This document shows, piece after piece, positions 27,792-37,256 of a stretch of DNA of 58,537 nt. Under the pieces are notes generated by a model. That model worked only from the letters and a program-made list of their open reading frames with translations, had not been told where the DNA came from and did not search any database. A program made the translations under genes and the position numbers. Source of the DNA: Leptospirillum sp. (lineage in GTDB: Bacteria > Nitrospirota > Leptospirillia > Leptospirillales > Leptospirillaceae); the NCBI GenBank assembly GCA_027323445.1, contig DAHWBS010000005.1, positions 1 to 58,537 on the forward strand, read 5' to 3'. Every line of letters starts with the position of its first letter. Within the stretch, counting starts at the first letter, position 1.

Positions 27792-27798
27792 AGATCTG

Positions 27799-28143
27799 CT
27801 AATATCTGGGCAGTGATGGGTCCACATGGATGGCGTAGGCATCAATGCCGCCTTTCAGGTTCTGAACCTTTTCATACCCTGCCTTTTTCATTGCCATACA
27901 GGCCTGAAGACTTCTGGCCCCGTGATGACAGTAAACCACCACGGTGGCCTCCTTGTGGATGTCTTCGAGGACCCGGTTAAGCTGTCCGAGCGGGATATGC
28001 TTGGCTCCGGGGATTTTGACCCTCGAATGTTCCCAGTCTTCTCGAACATCAAGAAGAATAAGGTCCTCTCCCGTATCGATCCTCTTTTTGAGTTCTTTGG
28101 GGTCAAGTTGTATATCGCTTCCTCCTCCAAACAATCCAAACAT
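27799..28143 (-). CDS. Rhodanese-like domain protein
   Basis: ILLDVREDWEHSRVKIPGAKHIPL; VVVYCHHGARSLQACMAMKKAGYEKVQNLKGGIDAY. Confidence 0.93.
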   Translation of the reverse strand: MFGLFGGGSDIQLDPKELKKRIDTGEDLILLDVREDWEHSRVKIPGAKHIPLGQLNRVLEDIHKEATVVVYCHHGARSLQACMAMKKAGYEKVQNLKGGIDAYAIHVDPSLPRY

Positions 28144-28463
28144 TCCTCATCCTCCATCTTTAAATATGTTTTGTCCGAATATTCAGGTCCGGGCAAGAAT
28201 TCCTGCCAGTTCGCACAGTCAACGATCAAGTGTCTGGGTTTATTGTACCGGTGAAACGGGCCATGAACAACAGGACGACTGGCTTGTACGGGGCGAGGTC
28301 TGAAGCTTTTCTCTTTTGATGGCCCGACTGGACAATAGAGATGCCTTTTTCAGGGAGCAGGAAAAGTATGGAGGCATATTGTTCCGGAGGATTTTGACCG
28401 AAGAGAGGATGGAGCTTATTTTCCCAAAAACATTCTTGATCTCAATCTGAAAAGGAGTTTCAA

Positions 28464-29012
28464 ATGGTTTCGTTGACGAAAAGGTTTTTAATCATCGGAT
28501 CTTTTCTGACAATCGCCCTTTCCATGTCTTTTGCGTTCCCGGCGATTGTTCATGCATCTCCTGGCTCTTCAAATACCTTCGGAGTCGGAATAGAGGTTGA
28601 GGGAGCCGACCCACTCAATGTTCCGGGGTCGAATGGGGATATGTACTATGGTGGAGGAGTGGATCTTCAGTATTGGTTTACGAAAGATGTTGGTGTCCGG
28701 GTCGGAATGGATTATCTGAACCAGTCAAAAACCAGTAACGTTCTTCCGAACAGTATCTTGCCTTTTTACAGCGGCCTTCTTGTCAATCTTTTTTCAACCT
28801 CCTACGTGTCACTCGACCTGGAGGGAGACTTTGGCCAGGCTCTCCTCTCCGGTGTTGCCAATACCTATTTTGATGCGGGAATGATGCTGAATGCCCCATT
28901 ATCATCCGCAAGACAGTTTTTCCTGGATGTTCGATACAGGGAGGTTGGGGTGGGAACGATGGCCCAACCGTGGGAGTTTGTAACAGCAGGGGTCGGCGTC
29001 AATTTCTTTTAA
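28464..29012 (+). CDS. Small outer-membrane beta-barrel protein
   Basis: Signal peptide; 182 aa with VDLQYWFTKDVGVRVGMDYL-type strands; C-terminal Phe. Confidence 0.75.
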   Translation: MVSLTKRFLIIGSFLTIALSMSFAFPAIVHASPGSSNTFGVGIEVEGADPLNVPGSNGDMYYGGGVDLQYWFTKDVGVRVGMDYLNQSKTSNVLPNSILPFYSGLLVNLFSTSYVSLDLEGDFGQALLSGVANTYFDAGMMLNAPLSSARQFFLDVRYREVGVGTMAQPWEFVTAGVGVNFF

Positions 29013-29017
29013 TGAAA

Positions 29018-29052
29018 GACCAGGTTCCCATTTGATAAGTGGGGACCTGGTC
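29018..29052. terminator. Bidirectional hairpin terminator between convergent genes
   Basis: GACCAGGTTCCC-loop-GGGGACCTGGTC flanked by A/T tracts. Confidence 0.65.
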
Positions 29053-29764
29053 AAAGCAGGGACTGGGAAACTTTTTTCAGGACGTCCTGGTCAATCTTGA
29101 TGCTTGCGCTGTTTTCGAGCTGTGTCTGGAAGGACTGAACGGTCTCTTCCTCGAGTTTCAGTGTGTTTTTTTGCTGGTCGACCATGGATGTCGCGGCCGA
29201 TGGCGGGGACGCTGGAGATGCGAATGGTGATCCGGCGGTTGTCCTGACAATGACCTGGGCTCTCTGGACCAGCAGGTCTTTCCGGATGGATTCTTCAAAC
29301 TGTTTTGCTGTTTGATGGGTACCTGTAAGGAATCGGGTATAAATCTGTTTTGAGAACCGGGGTGGTGTTCCGTCCATGAAAAACGGGATCTGGGAGATCT
29401 CTCTGACAATGGTTTCATCGGAGACCACCAGTCCCAGCTTTTTCCCCTCGTCGGCCCAGAGCTGGCGATAGATCATGTTTCTCAGGACCAGCCCGGGAAA
29501 GTTCAGCTGTTTTAGAATTTTTGATCCCATGGGTCCGTTGAGCATCTGCTGGTAATTGTTCTTCATGATCGAAAAATCCCTGGCAAACTCTGTACTTTTT
29601 ATGGGTGTTCCATTGATTCTGGCCACGATATCGCCCTGAGAGGAACGGGAGTTGGCAAACCCCCACCAACCCATCGAGATGGTGAATATGATGGCGATGA
29701 AGAGGATCAGTCCTCCCAGAACCTTTGGCTTTTCAATGGCAAATTTTCTGATCATTTCGAGCAT
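29051..29764 (-). CDS. Membrane-anchored SurA-N/PpiD-like chaperone without PPIase domain
   Basis: Single TM then VARINGTPIKSTEFARDFSIMKNNYQQML; 237 aa, too short for a PPIase domain. Confidence 0.75.
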   Translation of the reverse strand: MLEMIRKFAIEKPKVLGGLILFIAIIFTISMGWWGFANSRSSQGDIVARINGTPIKSTEFARDFSIMKNNYQQMLNGPMGSKILKQLNFPGLVLRNMIYRQLWADEGKKLGLVVSDETIVREISQIPFFMDGTPPRFSKQIYTRFLTGTHQTAKQFEESIRKDLLVQRAQVIVRTTAGSPFASPASPPSAATSMVDQQKNTLKLEEETVQSFQTQLENSASIKIDQDVLKKVSQSLL

Positions 29765-29881
29765 GGTTCTGCCTGTTTTCCCTGAGTTAGATATGCATTT
29801 TCGAATGTAGCCCCTTTTCGGGGCCCCGATAGTATTGGAACAATCCCCGCATTCTACCCGAGCATGTGTCTGTGAGGCAAT

Positions 29882-30349
29882 CTATGGCCGGTTTTTTGGG
29901 CGGGGGCTCAATCGCCTGAGTGTTGTTTCCAGACGATTGGCAAAGCGCTCCTTGTCTCCGTTTGTCATTGCGGGGGGGCCGCCTGATGCCAGTCCTGCAC
30001 TCCTGAGCTCGCTCATGAATGTCCGTGTAGAAAGATACTCTCCAATATTGTCTGCGGTAAACTCATCTCCACGGGGGGACAGGACCGTTCCCCCTTTCGA
30101 GATGACCAGATCTGCAAGGATAATGTCGCCACTGATGACCAAATCTCCTGACGAGACTTTTTCGACAATTGTCTTGTCGGCCATGTCCGATCCTTTCGGG
30201 ACCGTCAATATGTTGATCAGCGGGGAGCGGGGAGTTGCGAGAGGTGTGTTGGCAACCAGTGTCAGCGGGATTTTTGTCCTGTCAGAGGAGCGGTAGAGAA
30301 TTTCCTTGATGGCGCGGGGGCAGGCGTCTGCATCAACCCATATATTCAA
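29882..30349 (-). CDS. YaiI/YqxD (DUF188) family protein
   Basis: MNIWVDADACPRAIKEILYRSSDR; GDLVISGDIILADLVISKGGTVLSPRG. Confidence 0.93.
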   Translation of the reverse strand: MNIWVDADACPRAIKEILYRSSDRTKIPLTLVANTPLATPRSPLINILTVPKGSDMADKTIVEKVSSGDLVISGDIILADLVISKGGTVLSPRGDEFTADNIGEYLSTRTFMSELRSAGLASGGPPAMTNGDKERFANRLETTLRRLSPRPKNRP

Positions 30350-30810
30350 GAACGTCCTTCTTTAAATTATTGGCTCTTGAGTCCTGAGAACTCGCTGGAT
30401 ACTAAGGATCAGACAGTCTGACGAAAGGGTATCCCGTTTTCAAAAAAAGTGCAAACGCTGTGCCAAACCATTCGATCGTTGCAGGTGTGGGAAAATTGAT
30501 CGCATTTAATGCAGAAGATACCCTGGCAGATGGATTGCTGGCGGCAGGAGGGATGAGTGTGGGTATTGTGGTCTTCTTGAGCCATGGAAAACAGGGCGGG
30601 ATCACAAGACTTCCCGGAAAGGGCATGAAATTCGGATCAAAATCGTGAGATCAGACTTGAAAAGCCCATACTGAAACCCTTTTCAGGGTTTTGTCGGGAG
30701 AGCATCCGTGTTCTTGCATTTCCCCTATCCATTGACTAAAATCACACCAATAAGTTCTTTCTTCCGGTTTTTCAATACCGGTTTGTCAATGGTATTTTGA
30801 GGCCCGCATC

Positions 30811-31740
30811 ATGCGGGAACAGGTAGCCCCCTCGCCGATGCATTCCCCCGATTCCAGGTCATTTCTTCTTTTGAGAGACCGCCTTCCCGAACAGATGAGA
30901 CGACCTCTTCCGACGCCCAGAGTTCTTTTTGTCGGGAGAGTCCTGTCGGAGTTTTCCCTCGCAACTGTCTGTGAAGAGGCATCTTGTCCGAACAGGGCAG
31001 AGTGTTATGGTCAGGGACATGTTTCTTTCATGATCCTTGGGGATGTTTGTACGCGGGGATGCTCGTATTGCGGCGTGGCAAAAGGTAAGCCCGTTCCGCC
31101 AGAAGAGCTTTCGGATGAACCGGAGAGACTGTCTGCCGCCGTCCGGAAGCTGGGACTTGATCATGTTGTCGTGACCTCTGTTGCGAGAGATGATCTTTCG
31201 GATGGTGGAGCCGGCCATTTTCGACGGGTGATGGCGGAGATCAGGAGGTCCTGCCCGGGGGTGACGGTCGAGCTTCTTGTCCCCGAATTCCTCTCACCCG
31301 CAGGCGGGTGGCCGATGGAAGCCCATGCCCTTCTTGAAGACCGCCCCGATGTTTTTAATCACAATATTGAAACAGTCAGGCGACTGACCCGCTCTTTTCG
31401 TCCCCAGGGAGATTATGACCGTTCCCTGTCCTTTCTTTCTCTGGCACGATCAAAAGGTCTGGTCACAAAGTCCGGTTTTATGGTGGGTTGCGGCGAAACG
31501 GAGGAAGAGATCCATGAAGTCATCAGGGATCTTGCCCGCTCCGGGGTCGAGATTCTCACCATTGGCCAGTACATTCCTCCCACTGGCCATTCGAGGGCTG
31601 TCCAGGGCTTCCTGCCAGAGGAACATTTTGAAAACTTTAAAAAATGGGCTGTTGATATGGGGATCAGGGAAGTCCTTTCCGGGGCCCTCGTTCGAAGTTC
31701 TTATCTTGCAAGCCGTCTCCAAAAAGGAGAACTGAAATGA
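30811..31740 (+). CDS. lipA: Lipoyl synthase
   Basis: CEEASCPNRAEC; FMILGDVCTRGCSYCGVAKG; VVVTSVARDDLSDGGAGHF. Confidence 0.97.
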   Translation: MREQVAPSPMHSPDSRSFLLLRDRLPEQMRRPLPTPRVLFVGRVLSEFSLATVCEEASCPNRAECYGQGHVSFMILGDVCTRGCSYCGVAKGKPVPPEELSDEPERLSAAVRKLGLDHVVVTSVARDDLSDGGAGHFRRVMAEIRRSCPGVTVELLVPEFLSPAGGWPMEAHALLEDRPDVFNHNIETVRRLTRSFRPQGDYDRSLSFLSLARSKGLVTKSGFMVGCGETEEEIHEVIRDLARSGVEILTIGQYIPPTGHSRAVQGFLPEEHFENFKKWAVDMGIREVLSGALVRSSYLASRLQKGELK

Positions 31741-32858
31741 CCAAGCCTGTTTCTCTTCCACTCGATAGCCTCCATAAGGAAATGGGTGGACACATTACGG
31801 ATTTTCACGGATTCCTTCTGCCCGTCCGCTTTTCTTCCATAACCGAGGAATGTCAGGCTGTCAGGACCCATGCCGGGCTGTTTGATATCAGCCATATGGG
31901 GCGCTTTATCGTGAAAGGGAGCGGGGCTGTCGATGCGGTGAATCGTCTGATGACGTCAAATCTCTCGGCCGTCTCACCGGGAAAGGCTTTGTACGGGATT
32001 CTTTCCAACGAGTCCGGAGGAGCGATCGACGATATCATGGCCTACCGGTTTTCTGATGATCGGGTCGACCTGGTCGTCAATGCCTCGAATCGGGAGGAGG
32101 ATAAAAGATGGATTGCCAACCATTTGCCGAAGGGAGTCTCGCTGGAAGATCCTTCTCCTTCTCATGTGGGGTTTGCTCTTCAGGGCCCCAGATCAGGGGA
32201 AATCCTCTCGCTGGTAGAGTCTCTCGCCGTGGCGCTTCCAAGACGCGGTGCCCTTTTGTTGCCAGCACCCGGGGGGGATATCCTGGTCAGTCGGACGGGG
32301 TATACGGGCGAGGATGGCTGGGAGTTCTTTGGTCCTGAGCATCAGGTCGCCACTGTCTACAGAAAGATTCTTTCCGCGGGAGCTCCTTTCGGACTCAAGC
32401 CTTGCGGGCTTGGAGCCAGGGATCTTCTGCGCCTTGAGATGGGGTATCCCCTTTACGGTCAGGAACTGACGGTCGCCACGACACCTTTTGATGCAGGGCT
32501 CGGATTTGCCGTGTCGACGAAAAAAGGAGACTTTGTCGGGCGAAAATTCCTTCTTGATGCAGAGGGTAATCCCCTCCATCATGAGGATCATCGGCTCCTT
32601 GTCGGTTTTTCTGTTAAGGGTAGAGGCATTCCCAGAACCGATTGCATCGTATCTTCGGCATCTACGGGTAAAGTGACCGGCGTTGTGACCTCGGGCGGGT
32701 ATTCTCCCGCTGCGGGAGGAGGCTTTGGTCTGGCCTATGTGGACAGGTCTTTTGCTGAGGAGTTTTCCCTTGGCGCTCCTGCCCATGTACGCATACATGA
32801 ACAGTCTTTGCCCATCGTATTTCGAACACGTCCTTTCATTCAGGGAGGATTGAACTGA
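31737..32858 (+). CDS. gcvT: Glycine cleavage system T protein (aminomethyltransferase)
   Basis: GLFDISHMGRFIVKG; SRTGYTGEDGWEFF; ARDLLRLEMGYPLYGQEL. Confidence 0.96.
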   Translation: MTKPVSLPLDSLHKEMGGHITDFHGFLLPVRFSSITEECQAVRTHAGLFDISHMGRFIVKGSGAVDAVNRLMTSNLSAVSPGKALYGILSNESGGAIDDIMAYRFSDDRVDLVVNASNREEDKRWIANHLPKGVSLEDPSPSHVGFALQGPRSGEILSLVESLAVALPRRGALLLPAPGGDILVSRTGYTGEDGWEFFGPEHQVATVYRKILSAGAPFGLKPCGLGARDLLRLEMGYPLYGQELTVATTPFDAGLGFAVSTKKGDFVGRKFLLDAEGNPLHHEDHRLLVGFSVKGRGIPRTDCIVSSASTGKVTGVVTSGGYSPAAGGGFGLAYVDRSFAEEFSLGAPAHVRIHEQSLPIVFRTRPFIQGGLN

Positions 32859-32918
32859 TCCCTTATACAGGGGGATCCTTTTGGAACATTGAATATCATC
32901 GCTATCAAGGAGCTGCAG

Positions 32919-33317
32919 GTGGAAAAACGCTATACCCAGACGCATGAATGGATTGCCTTAAACGAGAGTGGCTCGGAAGGGACTGTCGGAATAACCGATT
33001 TTGCCCAGAAGGAAGTGACCGATGTTGTCTTTGTTGAGCTGCCGAGAATCGGAAAAAAGGTTCCAAAAGGGGGGGAGGCCGCAATTATTGAATCCGTGAA
33101 GGCCGCCTTTTCCATTTATGCGCCCATGGGAGGAGAAATTATTGCAGGAAATCAGGCCCTCGACTCCAATCCGGCTCTTTTGAATCAGGATCCGCTTGGT
33201 CAGGGATGGATCTTCAGACTAAAGCTCGATAATCCATCAGAGTTTTCATCCCTGATGGACGAAAAAGCTTATAATGCCTACCTTTCTGATGGGGGAGGGC
33301 AGCCCGGTCATGGCTGA
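32919..33317 (+). CDS. gcvH: Glycine cleavage system H protein
   Basis: YTQTHEWI; VFVELPRIGKKVPKGGEAAIIESVKAAFSIYAPMGGEI lipoyl-Lys region; GTG start. Confidence 0.96.
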   Translation: MEKRYTQTHEWIALNESGSEGTVGITDFAQKEVTDVVFVELPRIGKKVPKGGEAAIIESVKAAFSIYAPMGGEIIAGNQALDSNPALLNQDPLGQGWIFRLKLDNPSEFSSLMDEKAYNAYLSDGGGQPGHG

Positions 33318-34683
33318 TTTTATTCCCCATACACCTCTTGAAACCAAGGAGATGCTGGAGACGATCGGTGTGTCAAGCCTTGAAGACCTTCTGGCACCCT
33401 ATCCAAAAGAACATGTTTTGCCAGACCTGTCGGACATTCCGTCCGGATTGACCGAGTCGTCCCTGATGAGGCTGATGAAATCGATGGCGGCCCGCAACAG
33501 GGCGGGTGGATCCGTTCCCATTTTCCGGGGTGCGGGAGCTTATGACCACTTCATTCCGGAAGCCGTTTCACCTCTGGTGACGAGGGGAGAGTTCCTTACG
33601 GCCTACACCCCCTACCAGCCCGAAGTTTCCCAGGGTCTTCTGCAGGTTATTTTTGAATACCAGACCGCAATGGCCAACCTGTTCGGGATGGACATCTCCA
33701 ATGCTTCTGTTTACGACGGAGCCACTGCCCTTGCCGAGGCGTGTCTTGTCGCCCATCGACAGGAAGGGCGTACTGCCATACTGATCTCCGAGGGTGTGGA
33801 TCCGGATATTGCCCGGGTCGTAAAGACCTATGTCGAAGGGGTTGGCTGCACGCTGAAGCTGATCCCCCTTGTTTCGGGGAAAACCCGAATCGAGGACGTC
33901 ATGAGTCAGATGGATGCCCAGACAGCCTGTTTTGTTGGAGCGATCCCGACCTTCTGGGGAACGGTTGAGGATTTCTCCGGATTTGCGGATGCGCTCCACC
34001 AGAATGGTTCCCTCCTGATTCTTCATGCAAATCCGCACTCTCTGGCTGTTCTCCGCCCGCCTGGTTCATGGGGCGCGGATCTGGCAACAGGAGAGGGGCA
34101 GCCACTGGGGATTCCCCTGTCCGGAGGAGGTCCTTATCTGGGGATCCTGACGGCCGCAAGGGCTTTCATGCGCAAAATTCCGGGAAGGCTTGTCGGGAAG
34201 ACAGTGGACAGGGAGGGGAGAGCGGCTTATGTTCTGACCCTTCAGGCCAGGGAGCAGCATATCCGGCGAGAGAAGGCCAACTCCAATATCTGCTCGAACG
34301 AGACTCTTCTTTCCATTCAGGCACTGGTAACGCTTTCCCTTCTGGGTCCTGCCGGATTTCGCGAAGCGGCGGAGGGGTCGATGAAAAATGCGAGGAAGCT
34401 TCGAGCACGTCTTCTTTCTGTTCCCGGAGTTTCTCCTGTCTGGGAGGACACTCCGTTTTTCCATGAGTTTGTCCTTGAGATGCCGATGGAATCAAAAAAG
34501 CTCAGTCGTCTGATCTTGTCTGAAGGTTTCTTGTCGGGGCTCCCCCTGTCGGGATATTCATCGCCTGGTGGAGAAAACCGTATGCTATGGTGTGCGACGG
34601 AGATGCGGACAGAGGAAGAGATCGAGAATCTTGGCCGAGCGCTCGAAAAGGTGCTGGTCCGGCACGGAGGAAACAAATCATGA
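33310..34683 (+). CDS. gcvPA: Glycine dehydrogenase subunit 1
   Basis: PHTPLETKEMLETIGVSSLEDL; FRGAGAYDHFIP; YTPYQPEVSQGLLQVIFEYQT. Confidence 0.96.
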   Translation: MADFIPHTPLETKEMLETIGVSSLEDLLAPYPKEHVLPDLSDIPSGLTESSLMRLMKSMAARNRAGGSVPIFRGAGAYDHFIPEAVSPLVTRGEFLTAYTPYQPEVSQGLLQVIFEYQTAMANLFGMDISNASVYDGATALAEACLVAHRQEGRTAILISEGVDPDIARVVKTYVEGVGCTLKLIPLVSGKTRIEDVMSQMDAQTACFVGAIPTFWGTVEDFSGFADALHQNGSLLILHANPHSLAVLRPPGSWGADLATGEGQPLGIPLSGGGPYLGILTAARAFMRKIPGRLVGKTVDREGRAAYVLTLQAREQHIRREKANSNICSNETLLSIQALVTLSLLGPAGFREAAEGSMKNARKLRARLLSVPGVSPVWEDTPFFHEFVLEMPMESKKLSRLILSEGFLSGLPLSGYSSPGGENRMLWCATEMRTEEEIENLGRALEKVLVRHGGNKS

Positions 34684-36191
34684 CAATCAGGGAAAACAGC
34701 GAAGAGAGGTCGGCAAGACCCGATATGCATCCAACTTTATGGGAGATCTCACGATCCGGGGCAAGAGGAGTTCGCCCTCCGGTGGTTTCAGGATCTCCGG
34801 CATTCGGAATTCCCGATGTTTCAATGAGAGAGACTCCTCCCGGTCTGCCCGAGCTTTCGGAGCTTGAGGCTGTCAGGCATTTTACCAACCTGTCCCATCT
34901 TTCACGCGGTGTAGATACCCACTTCATTCCGCTGGGATCCTGCACGATGAAATATAATCCCAAGGTTTCGGACAAGGTGGCTTCTCTTCCGGGATTCTCC
35001 GACCTTCATCCGAGGACGGATCCGGAGGGAATGGAAGGGCTTCTTGAAGCGATGGGAACGCTTTCGGATCTTTTGAGGTCCCTTCTGGGAATGGATGGCG
35101 TTACCCTGGCTCCTGCGGCGGGAGCCCATGGCGAGTTGACGGGGATCCTGATTGCCCGAAAGTACTTCGAAGCCAGAGGCGAAACCTCAAGAAAAGTGAT
35201 TCTGGTTCCCGACTCCGCACATGGAACCAATCCTGCAAGTGCATCCATGGGGGGGATGGTTGTGCGGTCGATCGCCTCCAAGCCATCAGGGCATATCGAC
35301 ACGGTGGCTCTTGAGAAGGTTCTTTCGGACGAGACGGCCATGGTTATGATAACAGCACCGAGTACTCTTGGTCTCTTCGAAGAGGAGCTTTCAGAGGTTG
35401 TGCGGCTTGTCCACAAGGTCGGGGCCCTGGTTTATATGGACGGTGCCAACATGAATGCTTTTCTCGGAGTGCTAAAACCGGGAGATCTGGGTTTTGACAT
35501 TGTCCACATCAATACACACAAGACGCTGGCGACTCCGCATGGCGGTGGTGGTCCAGGCTCAGGTCCGGTGGGGGTCAAGTCCCATCTGGTCCCTTTTTTG
35601 CCGACACCCGTCATTCAAAAGACGGATCGTGGCTATTCTTTCGCAAATCCCGATGATCCCCGTTCCATTGGTCCGGTTCGCTCTTTTCTGGGATCGACCG
35701 GGGTATTGCTGAGAGCTCTTTCCTACGTGCTTCTTCTGGGAAGGGAGGGGCTTCCGAAAGTAGCCCTCTATGCCCTGCTGAATGCCAATTATCTGAAAAA
35801 ACGTCTCGAGGGTGTACTGCCTGGAGAGGGTCCCGGGTTATGCGCCCATGAGTTTGTTCTTTCTGCCAAACCCCTCTCTGCATACGGAGTGCATGCGGGT
35901 GATCTTGCGAAAGGGCTGCTCGATGCGGGATATTATGCTCCAACAATCCATTTCCCGCTCATTGTGCCCGAAGCCTTGATGATTGAACCGACTGAATGCG
36001 AGAGCAAGTCAATGCTGGACGAATTTGCCGATGATTTCTCGAGGATTGTCGAAAGGGCGAGCTCTCATCCGTCCGAGCTCCTTGCGGCACCGGCAAGGAC
36101 TCCGGTTTCACGTCCGGATGAGGTTTTGGCGGCAAGAGATCCGGTTTTAAAAGACACGACCGTTTCTGGTGGCCAATTCCGGAAAAATTGA
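34680..36191 (+). CDS. gcvPB: Glycine dehydrogenase subunit 2
   Basis: FIPLGSCTMKYNPK; VPDSAHGTNPASASMGG; INTHKTLATPHGGGGPGSGPVGV PLP-Lys motif. Confidence 0.96.
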   Translation: MTIRENSEERSARPDMHPTLWEISRSGARGVRPPVVSGSPAFGIPDVSMRETPPGLPELSELEAVRHFTNLSHLSRGVDTHFIPLGSCTMKYNPKVSDKVASLPGFSDLHPRTDPEGMEGLLEAMGTLSDLLRSLLGMDGVTLAPAAGAHGELTGILIARKYFEARGETSRKVILVPDSAHGTNPASASMGGMVVRSIASKPSGHIDTVALEKVLSDETAMVMITAPSTLGLFEEELSEVVRLVHKVGALVYMDGANMNAFLGVLKPGDLGFDIVHINTHKTLATPHGGGGPGSGPVGVKSHLVPFLPTPVIQKTDRGYSFANPDDPRSIGPVRSFLGSTGVLLRALSYVLLLGREGLPKVALYALLNANYLKKRLEGVLPGEGPGLCAHEFVLSAKPLSAYGVHAGDLAKGLLDAGYYAPTIHFPLIVPEALMIEPTECESKSMLDEFADDFSRIVERASSHPSELLAAPARTPVSRPDEVLAARDPVLKDTTVSGGQFRKN

Positions 36192-36841
36192 TGACCTCCC
36201 CCGGAGTGCCAATGGACGTTCCGCTTTTTTCAGACCATATCCGGGGGGCATCGGAGCAGATGCGGATGGACACATCCCTTCTGGAAGAAATGACAGCCAC
36301 CTCAAAAGCCGGCAATGGGTTCCATTCGCTTTTGAGGGTCTACCGGATTGCTCCGGGACAGGTTACTGTCGGGAGAACCTATCGCGGAACGCAACCTTCG
36401 GACTGGGGAGTGTCCGATGACCGGTGTGTTGTCCGCCCAACGGGAGGCGGGGCGGTCCTTCATGGCCAGGATGTCTGTTTTTCCCTTTTGCTGTCCGTTC
36501 GCCCTAGGATGGCTCTCGTGGATCTCTATTCATTTCTCCATCTTTTTTGGGGAAAGTTTGTTCGGGATCTGGGTTTTGAAGCCTCACTCGGGGGTAAACC
36601 CGAAAGACCGCATGATGGCCGCGGGACCTGTTTTCTGGAGCCTGTCTGCGGAGATTTGATGGCAGGTTCCAAAAAGATTCTGGGCGGAGCCATGAGGGTT
36701 GTGCGGCCGGGGTTCCTCTATCAGGGTTCGCTTCTTCTTGAAGGAGCTTCTCCTTCGGAGATTCAGGACCGCTTTGTATCATGGTATAGTGGCAAGAACC
36801 GCTTGCTCTTTTCTGACGGCAGTCTTCGGGCCGGTGAATGA
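36191..36841 (+). CDS. Lipoate-protein ligase/octanoyltransferase (LplA/LipM family)
   Basis: VVRPTGGGAVLHG; GTCFLEPVCGDLMAGSKKILGGAMRV with CF and Lys positions. Confidence 0.85.
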   Translation: MTSPGVPMDVPLFSDHIRGASEQMRMDTSLLEEMTATSKAGNGFHSLLRVYRIAPGQVTVGRTYRGTQPSDWGVSDDRCVVRPTGGGAVLHGQDVCFSLLLSVRPRMALVDLYSFLHLFWGKFVRDLGFEASLGGKPERPHDGRGTCFLEPVCGDLMAGSKKILGGAMRVVRPGFLYQGSLLLEGASPSEIQDRFVSWYSGKNRLLFSDGSLRAGE

Positions 36842-36896
36842 TCATTGAAAAGGTTTTTTCCGGACAGCCCTTGGGCTTTGGAAGACTGGAGCGGAA

Positions 36897-37256
36897 ATGG
36901 TGTGGCTTAATGTTCGGGTGGAATGTGAGAAACTTGCTGACGGGATGGAAATAGCGGAGGATGTCATCGACTCCTCCGGGCGGATTTTGCTGAAAGCTCC
37001 CCAGATTGTTGACGCTTCTCTGAGGAAAGTTCTTGGCTCCAGGAGGATCCCCTCCGTCGTTACCCGAATCTGGAAGGAAAAAGAGTCCGAAGAACTTCTT
37101 TCCGAGCTTCGGGTGGAAATGGCTTCATTATGTGAAAGACATCGATATCTGAAGAACGATCAGCGCCGGATGGACTCAGTGAAACTGTTTGCGAGAGCCT
37201 TTGCGCTTTCAAAAAATACCCAGTTGCCTCCGGGGGAGTCTCTTTGCAATGAATGA
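36897..37256 (+). CDS. Small protein resembling the N-terminal segment found before HD-GYP/HDOD domains
   Basis: LADGMEIAEDVIDSSGRILLKAPQIVDASLRKVL; overlaps next gene. Confidence 0.6.
   Translation: MVWLNVRVECEKLADGMEIAEDVIDSSGRILLKAPQIVDASLRKVLGSRRIPSVVTRIWKEKESEELLSELRVEMASLCERHRYLKNDQRRMDSVKLFARAFALSKNTQLPPGESLCNE

Noticed and set aside
30402-30648. ORFs of 74 aa (-) and 62 aa (+) in the yaiI-lipA gap
   Set aside because: Short, mutually overlapping, no recognisable motif; insufficient support to call either as CDS
30674-30692. Hairpin AAACCC-TTTTCA-GGGTTT before lipA considered as a riboswitch or glycine-responsive element
   Set aside because: Too short, no glycine-riboswitch core motifs found; at most a weak terminator
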